A stretch of 64,000 bases of DNA from Thiogranum sp. (GTDB lineage Bacteria; Pseudomonadota; Gammaproteobacteria; DSM-19610). The translations under genes were made by a program, and so were the position numbers. The stretch spans positions 1 to 64,000 of the forward strand of contig JAGFJP010000008.1 of NCBI GenBank assembly GCA_024102665.1, written 5' to 3'. This document shows positions 1-8,678 of the stretch, in pieces (within the stretch, counting starts at the first letter, position 1; every line of letters begins with the position of its first letter). The notes under the pieces are model-generated. The model saw only the letters and a program-made list of their open reading frames with translations, had not been told where the DNA came from and did not search any database.

Positions 1-772
1 CGACCTGATGCGACGCCTGGCCCAGGCTGCCGGTCACAGCGGCGGGCGCTTCACAGGTTCCAGCTTCAAGGTGTTCGGGATTCCTTTCAGGGTAGCGGGT
101 CGTCACGGACTGGGACGCGGGCAGCGCATCGATGCACGGGACCTGGAGGCCAATCTGGCGGCTATCCGCGAAGCGGCGCGCAACGCGGACCTGGTGGTGG
201 TCTCGATTCATGCGCACGACCAGGGCGACTGGCTGGAGGCCTTTGCGCGGCAGGCTATCGATGCGGGCGCTGACGTGTTCTTCGTGCAGGGCCCGCATGT
301 CATACGCGGTATCGAACTCTATGCCGGCAAACCGGTACTTTACTGCCTCGGAGATTTCGCCTACCAGGTCTACGAAATCGAGAAGCTGCCGGTTGAATCC
401 TATGATGCGTACGGCCTCGGCGACGACGCTACGCCGGAGCAGGTCTACAAGGCCGCAACCGCTGACGGTACGGCCGGCTATCCGGTGAAACGGGAGGTCT
501 GGGAGGGTGTCGGCGTGGCGCTCAGGTTCAGCGAGGGTCGACTGAAGGAGCTGCGGCTGCTGCCGCTCGACCTCGGCTTCGGCAAGCCCGCGGGCGAGCG
601 GGGCTGGCCGCGCCTGGCCACGGGCGAGCTGGCGCGGAAAATCATCTCCGATATCGCCGCCGAATCGCAGGCCTACGGTACGCAGATCCGCTACGTCGAA
701 GAACATGAGTTTGGCGTGGTCGATCTGAATCCGCCCGATGCCGCGCCCATCGCCCGGAGATTTCAGCAGTAA
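1..772 (+). CDS. CapA-family (PGA_cap) protein, 3' part
   Basis: C-terminal part of a protein whose reading frame is already open at base 1, so the start lies upstream. The motifs VVVSIHAHDQGDW, VQGPHVIRGIELY and KPVLYCLGDFAYQ match the metallophosphatase-like fold of CapA/poly-gamma-glutamate synthesis proteins: an HxH-type motif, a GPH segment, then the LGDF/LGNF segment. Such proteins are usually exported or membrane-attached and take part in capsule or cell-wall polymer metabolism, but many have no known substrate. The gene stops at 770-772. The next supported gene, a Cys-rich protein, begins about 100 bp downstream, so the two need not share a function. Confidence 0.75.
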   Translation, partial: DLMRRLAQAAGHSGGRFTGSSFKVFGIPFRVAGRHGLGRGQRIDARDLEANLAAIREAARNADLVVVSIHAHDQGDWLEAFARQAIDAGADVFFVQGPHVIRGIELYAGKPVLYCLGDFAYQVYEIEKLPVESYDAYGLGDDATPEQVYKAATADGTAGYPVKREVWEGVGVALRFSEGRLKELRLLPLDLGFGKPAGERGWPRLATGELARKIISDIAAESQAYGTQIRYVEEHEFGVVDLNPPDAAPIARRFQQ

Positions 773-869
773 AGCGCGATTGCGAAATATCAATGACATA
801 CGACCTGGCAATCATTTAAATACGTGTTCAACGCATCTCATACCGCCGGCACCAGGAGGTATGCGCGCC

Positions 870-1244
870 ATGAGAGCAGCGGGTAACATCGGCGATCTTG
901 TTTTGAAATGGCTACTCATCGTGGGGCTGGCTGTTTCGCCGCTGACTCCGGCACTGTCTTCGTTCAGACACGCCTGCGAAAACTGTCAGTCGATGATGGC
1001 GGTCGAAAAGAACTGCCACCATCAGAAGGACGAAAGCGGCGCGGCATCAGCACACGATTGCTGCGAGCAAAAATGCGATGCCGGCTCATGCGGGTGTGCA
1101 AACAGCGCCGCACACGTCAGTTTCTTCCTGCTCCCCGTCATCCAGATACCTCCGGTGACTTCAAGGCCGTTCATTCACGCGGCCCCGGCGGGGACTCGCT
1201 TCAGCCAGGTTGTCTCCCCTTTGCTCCATCCTCCCAGACTGTGA
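870..1244 (+). CDS. Small exported Cys/His-rich CopL-like (DUF2946-like) protein
   Basis: A 124-residue protein. The start at 870 has AGGAGG at 854-859; the in-frame ATG at 861 is too close to that ribosome site. It begins with a hydrophobic export signal (LVLKWLLIVGLAVSPLTPAL). The mature part is rich in Cys and His, with clusters CENC, NCHHQ and DCCEQKCDAGSCGC, and ends in LLHPPRL. A signal peptide, a metal-ligand-rich middle and a closing PPR motif are typical of the CopL/DUF2946 group that accompanies copper-resistance genes. The CopB-type ATPase 400 bp downstream supports a role in periplasmic copper binding or sensing. The family assignment is by pattern only. Confidence 0.6.
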   Translation: MRAAGNIGDLVLKWLLIVGLAVSPLTPALSSFRHACENCQSMMAVEKNCHHQKDESGAASAHDCCEQKCDAGSCGCANSAAHVSFFLLPVIQIPPVTSRPFIHAAPAGTRFSQVVSPLLHPPRL

Positions 1245-1644
1245 AGGACTAAACGCGCAGCGCATTAACGCCGCCCCGGCAAAGCTGCAGGCCCAGCACC
1301 CGCCAGGCGTTATCGCGAAACAGCTCGCATTCTCTTGCCACGCAAAGGTGACGGAGGCGATCGAGCCGTCGAACAGTCACATCGGCTGGGTCTATGATCA
1401 GCACCCTCCGGATTCAGGTCAAAGAGCCACCGTTGTCACCGGCTGAAGGTGATTTATGAATGTGAAAAGATTTGCGACCGGGCTATGCAGTCACCGCCCT
1501 TATCCGGAAAAGCAACTTCAGCACGCCGGAATTCCCGACGAACTGCTGTTCGTGGCAGACGAGCCCGAGACGGCGACGCGCCACGCCATCCGGCAGTCTC
1601 CGGAGCGACACCCATGAGCACTGGCCTTTACAGCGACGTACAGG
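1245..1644 (+). other. Intergenic stretch between the CopL-like gene and copB
   Basis: About 400 bp with no gene that can be supported strongly. It holds one candidate small frame (1456-1617) and a 21-codon frame that overlaps its stop by ATGA (1614-1679) and runs into the copB start. The remaining frames are short and Arg/Pro-rich, as expected for noncoding GC-rich DNA. No clear terminator, inverted repeat or promoter was seen. Confidence 0.4.
1456..1617 (+). CDS. Possible small protein upstream of copB
   Basis: A 53-codon frame starting ATG at 1456, with GAAGGTGA just upstream as a possible ribosome site. Its stop overlaps the ATG of a 21-codon frame (ATGA at 1614-1617), which itself overlaps the N-terminus of copB. 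The chain contains GIPDELLFVADEPETATRHAIR, which looks more protein-like than the Arg-rich frames around it. I recognise no family. It could be a translation-coupled leader peptide, a remnant of a larger gene, or chance. Confidence 0.25.
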   Translation: MNVKRFATGLCSHRPYPEKQLQHAGIPDELLFVADEPETATRHAIRQSPERHP

Positions 1645-3693
1645 ATGATCGCATCAATGTCCGTGCACGCGGAACATGATCTGATGACTGCGCGCCACGT
1701 CCGCCACGGCGAAGAACCTGCTCACGGCCACGGCGGACAGGGTCATGCCGGCATGATCGCGGACTTCCGGAAACGTTTCCGGGTGGCGCTGATTCTGACG
1801 CTGCCCATACTGGCCCTGTCGCCCATGATCCAGTCGTTCCTGGGCCTGGAACAGGTGCTGGCGTTCAGGGGCGATGCCTGGCTGTTGCTGGCGCTCTCCT
1901 CGCTGGTGTACTTCTATGGCGGCTGGCCTTTTCTCAATGGCCTGATGTCGGAACTCGGCGAACGTCAGCCCGGCATGATGACACTTATCGCGCTCGCTAT
2001 CACGGTGGCTTATTTCTATTCGGCGGCGGTGGTGCTGGGGTTGCCGGGCAAGGTGTTTTTCTGGGAACTGGCGACGCTGATCGACGTGATGCTGCTCGGG
2101 CACTGGATCGAAATGAAATCGGTGATGGGAGCATCCGGCGCGCTGGAGGCGCTGGTCCGGCTGATGCCCACGGAGGCGCACCGGCTGCGCGAGGATGGCA
2201 GCGCGGAGGACGTCCCGGTGACGGAGCTGCGACCGGGCGATCGGGTACTGGTGAAGCCCGGTGACAAGGTGCCCACCGATGGCGTCATCGTCAGCGGCCG
2301 CACCACGCTCAACGAAGCGATGCTCACCGGCGAATCCAGACCGGTGGAAAGAACGCAAGGCGAGGAAGCCATCGGTGGCGCGATCAACGGTGAAGGTGCC
2401 ATTACGCTGGAGATCCGCAAGACCGGCGACGAGACCTATCTGTCACAGGTGATCGAGATGGTGCGTCAGGCACAGGCCTCGCGTTCGCGTACCCAGGATC
2501 TGGCCAATCGCGCCGCCCGGTGGCTTACCTGGATCGCGCTGTCCGTCGGCGGCATTACGCTCGTCGTCTGGCTGTGGCTGCTCCAGGACTTCAACTTCGC
2601 GCTTGAACGCATGGTTACCGTTATGGTCATCACCTGTCCCCATGCCCTGGGGCTGGCGGTACCACTGGTGGTCGCCGTGAGCACCAGCCTGGCCGCCGGG
2701 CGCGGGCTGTTGATCCGTGACCGGGCCGCCTTCGAGCGCGCGCGCAACCTGAAAGCGATTGTCTTCGACAAGACCGGCACCCTGACTGAAGGTCGATTCG
2801 GTGTCAGCGACGTGGTCGTCCTGGGTGAGCGCGGCGAGGATGAGGTGCTCGAGCTTGCCGCTGCCCTTGAAAGTCAGTCATCGCATCCTATCGCCACAGG
2901 CATTGTGCAAGCGGCTCAAGAACGCGGTATCCGGACTGGCGAGGTGACCGGTTTCGAGAATCTGCCGGGCCAGGGCGCCCGCGCCCGGGTGAACGGCGTC
3001 CTGGTACAGGTGGTCAGTCCGGGCTATGTGCGCAGCGAAGACATCACGGTCGACAGCGAAGAGCCCGGCCGGCTCATGGCCCAGGGCAAAACCGTGGTGT
3101 TCGTGCTGGAAGACAATCGCGCAATCGGCGCGGTCGCGCTCGCCGATATTGTGCGGGATGAGTCGCGCGACGCAATCGAACGGCTCAAGGCCATGGACAT
3201 CCAGTGCATGATGCTTACCGGTGATGCCACGGCTGTCGCGCGCGCCGTCGCTGAAGAACTCGGGCTCGATGACTACTTCGCCGAAGTCCTGCCGGACCAG
3301 AAGGCCGCAAGAATCCGTGGAGTCAAACAGCGCGGGCTGAGCGTGGCCATGGTGGGCGACGGCGTCAATGACGCGCCTGCACTGGTGGAGGCGGACCTCG
3401 GTATTGCCATCGGTGCGGGCACCGATGTGGCGATCGAGTCCGCTGACATCATCCTGGTTCGGTCCGATCCACGCAATGTCGCCGACATCGTGGCGTTGTC
3501 GCGCGCCACCTACAGCAAGATGATCCAGAATCTGCTGTGGGCGACCGGCTACAACACTGTCGCCATTCCGCTCGCGGCGGGAGCGGCCTACGGCATGGGA
3601 GTGGTGCTGACACCGGCTTTCGGTGCGGCACTCATGTCGCTCAGCACGATCATTGTCGCCATCAACGCGAAACTACTGGGGCGTCAGTCATGA
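1645..3693 (+). CDS. copB: CopB-type copper-translocating P1B ATPase
   Basis: A 682-residue heavy-metal ATPase that would export copper from the cytoplasm. The short His-rich N-terminus (HGEEPAHGHGGQGHAG) replaces the usual CxxC metal-binding domains. The membrane metal site is CPH (Cys331-Pro-His333) in TCPHALGLAVP, the signature of the P1B-3/CopB group rather than CPC CopA pumps. The phosphorylation site is DKTGTLTEG (Asp375); the actuator motif TGES and the hinge GDGVNDAP are intact. Length and order of parts are normal. ATGs at 1657 and 1684 are alternative starts; 1657 has AGGA about 11 bp upstream. The CopL-like gene before it and the SHOCT gene after it fit a copper-tolerance unit. Confidence 0.9.
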   Translation: MIASMSVHAEHDLMTARHVRHGEEPAHGHGGQGHAGMIADFRKRFRVALILTLPILALSPMIQSFLGLEQVLAFRGDAWLLLALSSLVYFYGGWPFLNGLMSELGERQPGMMTLIALAITVAYFYSAAVVLGLPGKVFFWELATLIDVMLLGHWIEMKSVMGASGALEALVRLMPTEAHRLREDGSAEDVPVTELRPGDRVLVKPGDKVPTDGVIVSGRTTLNEAMLTGESRPVERTQGEEAIGGAINGEGAITLEIRKTGDETYLSQVIEMVRQAQASRSRTQDLANRAARWLTWIALSVGGITLVVWLWLLQDFNFALERMVTVMVITCPHALGLAVPLVVAVSTSLAAGRGLLIRDRAAFERARNLKAIVFDKTGTLTEGRFGVSDVVVLGERGEDEVLELAAALESQSSHPIATGIVQAAQERGIRTGEVTGFENLPGQGARARVNGVLVQVVSPGYVRSEDITVDSEEPGRLMAQGKTVVFVLEDNRAIGAVALADIVRDESRDAIERLKAMDIQCMMLTGDATAVARAVAEELGLDDYFAEVLPDQKAARIRGVKQRGLSVAMVGDGVNDAPALVEADLGIAIGAGTDVAIESADIILVRSDPRNVADIVALSRATYSKMIQNLLWATGYNTVAIPLAAGAAYGMGVVLTPAFGAALMSLSTIIVAINAKLLGRQS

Positions 3694-3869
3694 CCGAACG
3701 TCACCCGAAGACATCATCCTTTTCGTAATGATGGAACATCAGAATCAGCCCGCGATGATGATGCGGCGCCGTCAGGCCGCCAGGCGCCGTAAATCACGGT
3801 TTCGCCGCCGTGGTTTTCGGTGCCGGGAAACGGTGCTTCCTGTCGCGCAGCGAAGCTGGAGGAGGTCCC

Positions 3870-4097
3870 ATGTTCGATCATGATGGCGGCATGCTGTTCG
3901 GTGGTGTCTTTATGTGGCTGTTCTGGTTGGTGCTGATTGTGCTGATCGTCGTGGTCGTTCGTGCAGTCGCAGGGGGCACCGGCGGTAACCGGTCGGGCGT
4001 CGAGGAAACCCCGCTGGAAATTCTCAGGAAGCGCTACGCGCGTGGCGAGATCGATGAGGAGGAATTCAATCGCAAGCGCCGGGAGCTGGAACGATAG
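3870..4097 (+). CDS. SHOCT-domain small membrane protein
   Basis: A 75-residue protein with a strong ribosome site (GGAGGAGG) ahead of the ATG at 3870. One hydrophobic segment (MWLFWLVLIVLIVVVVRAV) is followed by a soluble tail ending in ILRKRYARGEIDEEEFNRKRREL, the SHOCT (short C-terminal) signature. SHOCT tails occur at the ends of many membrane proteins and probably mediate oligomerisation; no enzymatic role is known. Small proteins of this layout are common beside copper ATPase genes. It lies 176 bp after copB on the same strand. Longer upstream frames lack protein-like composition. Confidence 0.8.
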   Translation: MFDHDGGMLFGGVFMWLFWLVLIVLIVVVVRAVAGGTGGNRSGVEETPLEILRKRYARGEIDEEEFNRKRRELER

Positions 4098-4128
4098 GCT
4101 ATGAAGCGATGCGCCATATTGATCGCGC

Positions 4129-4848
4129 CTACAACGCTTCCCCCTGCGTAACCTGCCGCAACTTCTCCACGTCGTTCAACGTCACCGCGTTATCCTGCAC
4201 CTTGATCAGGCCTTCGCGGCTGAGCTTGGCGAAACTGCGCGACAGTGTCTCCGGGGTAATCGACAAACGCGCGGCGATGACATGTTTCGGTGTATCCAGT
4301 CGCACTTCGGAAACACCGATCTGCGTGCTCGGCAACTGGTCCAGCAGGTAACAGGCGACGCGGAACGTCGCGCTGTGCAGCGTCAGACGGTCGATTTCGG
4401 CGATGTGGTAATGCAGGCGCCGGCTCATTTCGGCGAGTATCGCGAAACAGGCGTCGGTCGATTCGTGCAGTATGTCGGCATAGGTCTTGGCGTCGAAACA
4501 GAACACGCGGCTGGGGACGATGGCCGTGGAGGTCACCGGGTAAGCCGGCGCCCTGGCGAACATGATGGCTTCGGCGAAAGTGCCGCCCGGCGAAATGATG
4601 TCGATGATTTTTTCGTTGCCGTCGGGCGAGCAGCGCGCCAGCTTGACCTGGCCCTGGTCGAGCAGGAAAAACTCTTTCGCCGGCTGTCCCTGGTCGAACA
4701 GCACTTCGCCCTCGCCGAGTTCGACGATGCGGGTGTGCTGCAGCACCGTGGTGAGCTGTTCATCGCTCAACGCCGAGAACAGCACGCCGTTGCGGATTTG
4801 CGGCAGCAGCGCCGAGCTTTCCGCCTGGGCGGGGGTTAAACGTTTCAT
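4129..4848 (-). CDS. Crp/Fnr-family transcriptional regulator (DNR-like)
   Basis: A 239-residue regulator starting MKRLTPAQAES; the upstream frame to 4965 is not needed. Residues about 15-130 form a cyclic-nucleotide-type beta-roll (GEVLFDQGQPAKEFFLLDQGQVKLARCSPDGNEKII). A dimer helix follows, then a Crp-type winged helix (PKHVIAARLSITPETLSRSFAKLSREGLI). The N-terminal Cys cluster that holds the FeS centre of Fnr is absent. That points to the Dnr/NnrR/FixK-like branches, some of which sense NO through haem. The effector cannot be read from sequence. A perfect TTGAT-N4-ATCAA site lies upstream of glgB in this window. The gene is convergent with the SHOCT gene. Confidence 0.85.
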   Translation of the reverse strand: MKRLTPAQAESSALLPQIRNGVLFSALSDEQLTTVLQHTRIVELGEGEVLFDQGQPAKEFFLLDQGQVKLARCSPDGNEKIIDIISPGGTFAEAIMFARAPAYPVTSTAIVPSRVFCFDAKTYADILHESTDACFAILAEMSRRLHYHIAEIDRLTLHSATFRVACYLLDQLPSTQIGVSEVRLDTPKHVIAARLSITPETLSRSFAKLSREGLIKVQDNAVTLNDVEKLRQVTQGEAL

Positions 4849-4970
4849 GTCATGACCAATGCCGGGTATGCCCGCAAGCCTGTAACCAGCGTGGAATTGT
4901 ATGCGTTTATCGGGGTATAGCCAACCAGCCCGGGTGTGACGGCGCCGGGAAGCGGGCGCCTGCATTGCGC

Positions 4971-6344
4971 CTACGGACTCAGGAATGCGTGCCGCGGCAG
5001 AAACGGCTCATTATCCCGGCGCAAGCCGATTCGTCCCTTTTGCTCTAATTCATAGATCCATTTACAGAAGTCAAACTGGGGCCCGATGCCGAGCTGGGTG
5101 AGTTTTCTCTCCAGATAGGCGATACGCACATCGGGAACGCTGGCAAATGCATAATTGCCGTAGAGAAACGACCAGTCGCGCTTGATCTGCCCGCTGGACA
5201 TGGGATGAACGCTTTCCTGGGCGATGATGCTGCTGCGCACCGAGGTGGCCACGGTGAATACGATGAAAAGGCCGGCGCAAATCCATGCGAGTCGCGAGAG
5301 TTTCGCGAACTCGACGACCACAGCGGCAACGAAGACCGCGTAGAACGAGGCCGGAAAGAACAGCAGATTGACGCGCTCCATGACCAGCCCCGGCAACAAT
5401 GCGAGCGCGGTACAGGCGAGCCACAGCAGGCACTTGTTGCGGTAAGGCTTTTCGAACAGGAACAGGGTCACGGCAAGCAGAGCCCCGAATCCCATAAGAA
5501 AGACATTGCAGGTCATTCCGGCGCCTGCCGGACAGATGGTCCACCTGGCGCCGCGCAACAGCGCGCGAAACGAAGAACCATCGAAGTGCAGGCCCGCCGC
5601 CTGGGGGATCACCAGGTCACGCCACCACCAGAAAATGACGAACGCTGCTGCCAGGACACCGGCGTAAACCAGGATGGATCGGTGTACATGGTTCAACTTT
5701 TCTTCGTTGAGGGCGTAGGCGATAAACAAGGCAAGGATAACGGGGTAGGTGCCGAGGGAATCCTCCCGCACCAGGAGTGAAAGTGCGGCGAGCGCAAGGG
5801 AAGCGGCAAAGTGAAACGTTTTGCCGTGCTCGACATACCGCATCGACAACAGCACAGCGGCTGCAAACAGGACGCCCTGCAAGATATGTATTCCGTCGGA
5901 GATCCACACAAAGTGGTACATGCTGTTCTGGGCGCTCAGGACCAGCACGCCGGCCAGCAGGGCCGCGTAGCGCGAGATGCCGAAACGGCGCGCTATCACA
6001 CCCAGCAGAGTCAGGTAGACGGCATACAGCGCGATGAGGAACAGTCGGTGAGCCAGCGTGGATTCACCGAATAGCCAGGCGCGGGCGTGATTGAATACCG
6101 TCGTGAGCGGGCGAAAGCCGGCCGTCTCGAGTTTGTCCGGATCCCAGTGTCCGGAGAAAACGCTTGCCAGCTCTTCGGCCGAGAAAGTGCGAACGAGATG
6201 CAGGTCGTCCCAGTTCCAGTAATACGAGATGGACTTGTGCGCCACGCCCAGGCCGACGCCGACGAACACCAGAAAGCAGACGCCCGGAAACAGCCGGCGC
6301 ATGGAGCCGCCGTCCATCGTCCTGCCACGTGAATTGTCTGGCAT
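4971..6344 (-). CDS. Polytopic membrane protein, possible GT-C-type glycosyltransferase
   Basis: A 457-residue protein with a GGGGG ribosome site before the ATG at 6344. It has about ten hydrophobic segments. An early lumenal loop after the first segment contains WNWDDLHLVRTF, with adjacent acidic residues. This layout, with D-D or D-E in the first external loop and a short soluble C-terminus, resembles GT-C glycosyltransferases that use polyprenyl-phosphate sugars. It is divergent from a GtrB-like glycosyltransferase, a flippase-like protein and a UDP-galactopyranose-mutase-like oxidoreductase, so a role in surface-glycan decoration is reasonable. No closer family is recognised. Confidence 0.6.
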   Translation of the reverse strand: MPDNSRGRTMDGGSMRRLFPGVCFLVFVGVGLGVAHKSISYYWNWDDLHLVRTFSAEELASVFSGHWDPDKLETAGFRPLTTVFNHARAWLFGESTLAHRLFLIALYAVYLTLLGVIARRFGISRYAALLAGVLVLSAQNSMYHFVWISDGIHILQGVLFAAAVLLSMRYVEHGKTFHFAASLALAALSLLVREDSLGTYPVILALFIAYALNEEKLNHVHRSILVYAGVLAAAFVIFWWWRDLVIPQAAGLHFDGSSFRALLRGARWTICPAGAGMTCNVFLMGFGALLAVTLFLFEKPYRNKCLLWLACTALALLPGLVMERVNLLFFPASFYAVFVAAVVVEFAKLSRLAWICAGLFIVFTVATSVRSSIIAQESVHPMSSGQIKRDWSFLYGNYAFASVPDVRIAYLERKLTQLGIGPQFDFCKWIYELEQKGRIGLRRDNEPFLPRHAFLSP

Positions 6345-6687
6345 GGTTCCCCCCGTCTGTTCGCGGCATGCCGGGCGATCAACGCCAATGCATCCATCTC
6401 AGGCAGCCATCGCGGCCACTCACGCTACCGGCCGGGGCCGCCAGGTGACACTGTTGACTACGCACTGCGTATCTTTCTGAATGTCGTATGGTTTGCCTCG
6501 AACCCCCTGCCACGACAGAATGAAGCATAGTTAACGCCGCGTGGATTATCCAGCCGCCCGCGACCCGGATAATCAGGTTCCTGACCCGTCGCCGCCCTGA
6601 ACGTCGCTGTTGCATGATCAGGCCAGCGGGGCTTTAATGAGCCTCAGCGATGTCTGGGGATGTCTATAACAAGAGCAGGGCGGGAAT
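6345..6687. promoter_or_regulatory. Divergent intergenic region of the glycan locus
   Basis: About 340 bp between the divergent membrane-protein gene (leftward) and the GT2 gene (rightward). It must hold both promoters, but no convincing -35/-10 pair, -24/-12 site or operator was found. The short frames across it are Arg/His-rich shadows. A GGGCGGG ribosome site precedes the rightward gene. Confidence 0.35.
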
Positions 6688-7656
6688 ATGGTCGAATCAC
6701 TGCTGTCGGTCGTCGTTCCCTGTTACAACGAACAAGAGAGTTTGCCCGAGACACACCGGCGCCTGACCTCCGTGCTGGAACAGATCGAGCGGCTGAATTA
6801 CGAAATCGTGTATGTCGACGATGGCAGCAAGGATGATTCCCCCGGGATGCTTCGGCGCATGCAGCAGGATGACGGGCATGTTCGTGTGCTGCAGTTCTCT
6901 CGCAACTTTGGCCATCAGATCGCGATTACGGCCGGCATCGAGCACTGCTGCGGAGACGCGGTTGTCGTCATCGATGCCGATCTTCAGGATCCGCCCGAGC
7001 TTATACCTGAAATGATCGAGCGCTGGCGGCGCGGCGCGGACGTTGTCTATGGCACACGCCGGGAGAGGCCGGATGAAAGCACCTTCAAGCGCTGGACGGC
7101 GAAAGCGTTCTACAGGATCATCAACTCCCTGTCGGATATCCCCATACCCCTGGACAGCGGCGATTTCCGCCTGATGAACCGCAGGGCGGTGAACAGCCTG
7201 CTTGCAATGCCTGAACGCGATCGTTTTGTGCGCGGCATGGTGGCGTGGGTGGGTTTCCGGCAGGAACCTGTTTTCTACAATCGCTCGGGACGTTTCGCCG
7301 GCACCACCAAGTATCCATTATCGAAGATGATCCGGTTTGCGACCGACGGCATCATTTCGTTCTCGTTCGTTCCGCTGCGGATTGCGAGCTGGGTGGGCTT
7401 TACCGCCGCCGGACTGGCTTTTGCCGGCATCCTCTACGCATTGATCATGCGGCTGGTTACCGATCAATGGGTTCCCGGCTGGACGCTGCTGTTCATCGCG
7501 TTGTTGTTCATGGGGGGCATTCAGCTGGTTTTTCTCGGCATCATCGGTCAATACCTGGGCCGCGTTTACGGTGAGGTAAAACGCCGGCCGCTCTATATTG
7601 TGAGTGAGCGCATCGGCTTCCCCGAGTCCGCCGCCGGACAAGGGGAGGGAAGGTGA
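6688..7656 (+). CDS. GtrB/ArnC-like polyprenyl-phosphate glycosyltransferase (GT2)
   Basis: A 322-residue enzyme expected to move a sugar from a nucleotide donor to a polyprenyl phosphate at the inner membrane. The N-terminal GT-A domain carries VVPCYNEQESLPE, EIVYVDDGSKDDS and DADLQDPPELIPEM, with the DAD metal site. The middle segment SGDFRLMNRRAV is typical of GtrB, ArnC and DPM1-like enzymes. Two hydrophobic C-terminal segments (SWVGFTAAGLAFAGILYAL and LFIALLFMGGIQLVFLGIIGQYLGR) anchor it. Its stop overlaps the GTG start of the next gene, so the two are translationally coupled. Confidence 0.88.
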   Translation: MVESLLSVVVPCYNEQESLPETHRRLTSVLEQIERLNYEIVYVDDGSKDDSPGMLRRMQQDDGHVRVLQFSRNFGHQIAITAGIEHCCGDAVVVIDADLQDPPELIPEMIERWRRGADVVYGTRRERPDESTFKRWTAKAFYRIINSLSDIPIPLDSGDFRLMNRRAVNSLLAMPERDRFVRGMVAWVGFRQEPVFYNRSGRFAGTTKYPLSKMIRFATDGIISFSFVPLRIASWVGFTAAGLAFAGILYALIMRLVTDQWVPGWTLLFIALLFMGGIQLVFLGIIGQYLGRVYGEVKRRPLYIVSERIGFPESAAGQGEGR

Positions 7657-8678
7657 CGACAGCGCGCCGCAAATGGCTGCGTCCTCTTGCCGGACTCGTG
7701 GTTACGGGCTTTTTTCTGTGGCTGTTGTTCCGGCAAACGGATCTTGCCGGAATCGGCGAGGCGCTCTCGGGCATTTCGCCGCTTTCGCTGCTGGCGGCGC
7801 TGGGTTTTCTCGCGGCGGGTTATACATGCCGGGTTTTCCGCTGGTGGCTTATGTTGCGCAAACTTGATCCCGGTGTGACACCCGGCGCATGCGGCTGGCC
7901 GTTCCTGGTAAGTATCGCGCTGAACAACCTTCTGCCTTTCCGCGCCGGGGATGCCGTGCGCGTCATGGGTTTCCGCAGGCAACTGCGCGCGCCGGCCATG
8001 CGTCTTCTGGGCACCCTGGTGATCGAGCGTCTTCTCGATCTTATGGTGTTGCTGACGTTTTTTTTCGTTGGCTTATGGGGTGTGGTCGGTGACAATCTGC
8101 CGAAAAGCTTCATACATCTGGCGTTGTGGATAGCGGCCGCAGGGCTGATCACCGTGCTCGTGATTCTTGTGTTTTCGAAACAGATAGAGCGGAAGATTCA
8201 CAGCATCGCGGACCACGGCTACTTCGCCAGCCGCGGCTGGTCGACGCACCTCAAACGCCAAAGCAGCCACTTCCTGGACGCGCTTTGCCTGCTGCACACG
8301 CCACGCCTGACATTGCACCTGCTAGGCCTGTCGCTGGTCGTGTGGTGCTTCGAGGGAGCCGTTTTCGCAACAGTCGCACATGCGCTCAACGCGCAGACAC
8401 CGTTCCTGGGGCCCTGGTTTGCCCTGGCCACCGGCACACTCGCCACCCTGCTTCCGAGTTCCCCGGGCTATATCGGGACATTCGATTATTTCACCATGCT
8501 GGGGATGCTGGCCTATGGTATGGAGAACGACCAGGCGGCTGCTTTCGCCGTTACCGTGCACCTGGTGCTGTGGTTGCCTCTTACGTTGATCGGCATGGCA
8601 TACTTTCTCAGGCCGGGCGGCCGATCCCTGCGCAACCAGGTCGCGTATGCGGTGTCCTCACGCAAGGAATCAGGATGA
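7653..8678 (+). CDS. YbhN/AglD-like flippase-type membrane protein (LPG_synthase_TM)
   Basis: A 341-residue integral membrane protein with about eight hydrophobic segments, starting at GTG 7653 inside the stop of the preceding gene. Motifs such as RWWLMLRKL, FLVSIALNNLLPFRAGDAVRV and ERLLDLMVLL match the lysylphosphatidylglycerol-synthase transmembrane family (UPF0104/YbhN). Members without the synthase domain are thought to flip or support lipid-linked intermediates. Its place between a polyprenyl glycosyltransferase and an FAD oxidoreductase supports a glycan-lipid role. The stop overlaps the next start (ATGA at 8675-8678). Confidence 0.8.
   Translation: MTTARRKWLRPLAGLVVTGFFLWLLFRQTDLAGIGEALSGISPLSLLAALGFLAAGYTCRVFRWWLMLRKLDPGVTPGACGWPFLVSIALNNLLPFRAGDAVRVMGFRRQLRAPAMRLLGTLVIERLLDLMVLLTFFFVGLWGVVGDNLPKSFIHLALWIAAAGLITVLVILVFSKQIERKIHSIADHGYFASRGWSTHLKRQSSHFLDALCLLHTPRLTLHLLGLSLVVWCFEGAVFATVAHALNAQTPFLGPWFALATGTLATLLPSSPGYIGTFDYFTMLGMLAYGMENDQAAAFAVTVHLVLWLPLTLIGMAYFLRPGGRSLRNQVAYAVSSRKESG

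Noticed and set aside
8126-8674. N-terminal extension of the FAD oxidoreductase
   Set aside because: It is an out-of-frame reading of the flippase-like gene; the ATGA overlap at 8675 gives a normal N-terminus starting just before the Rossmann motif.
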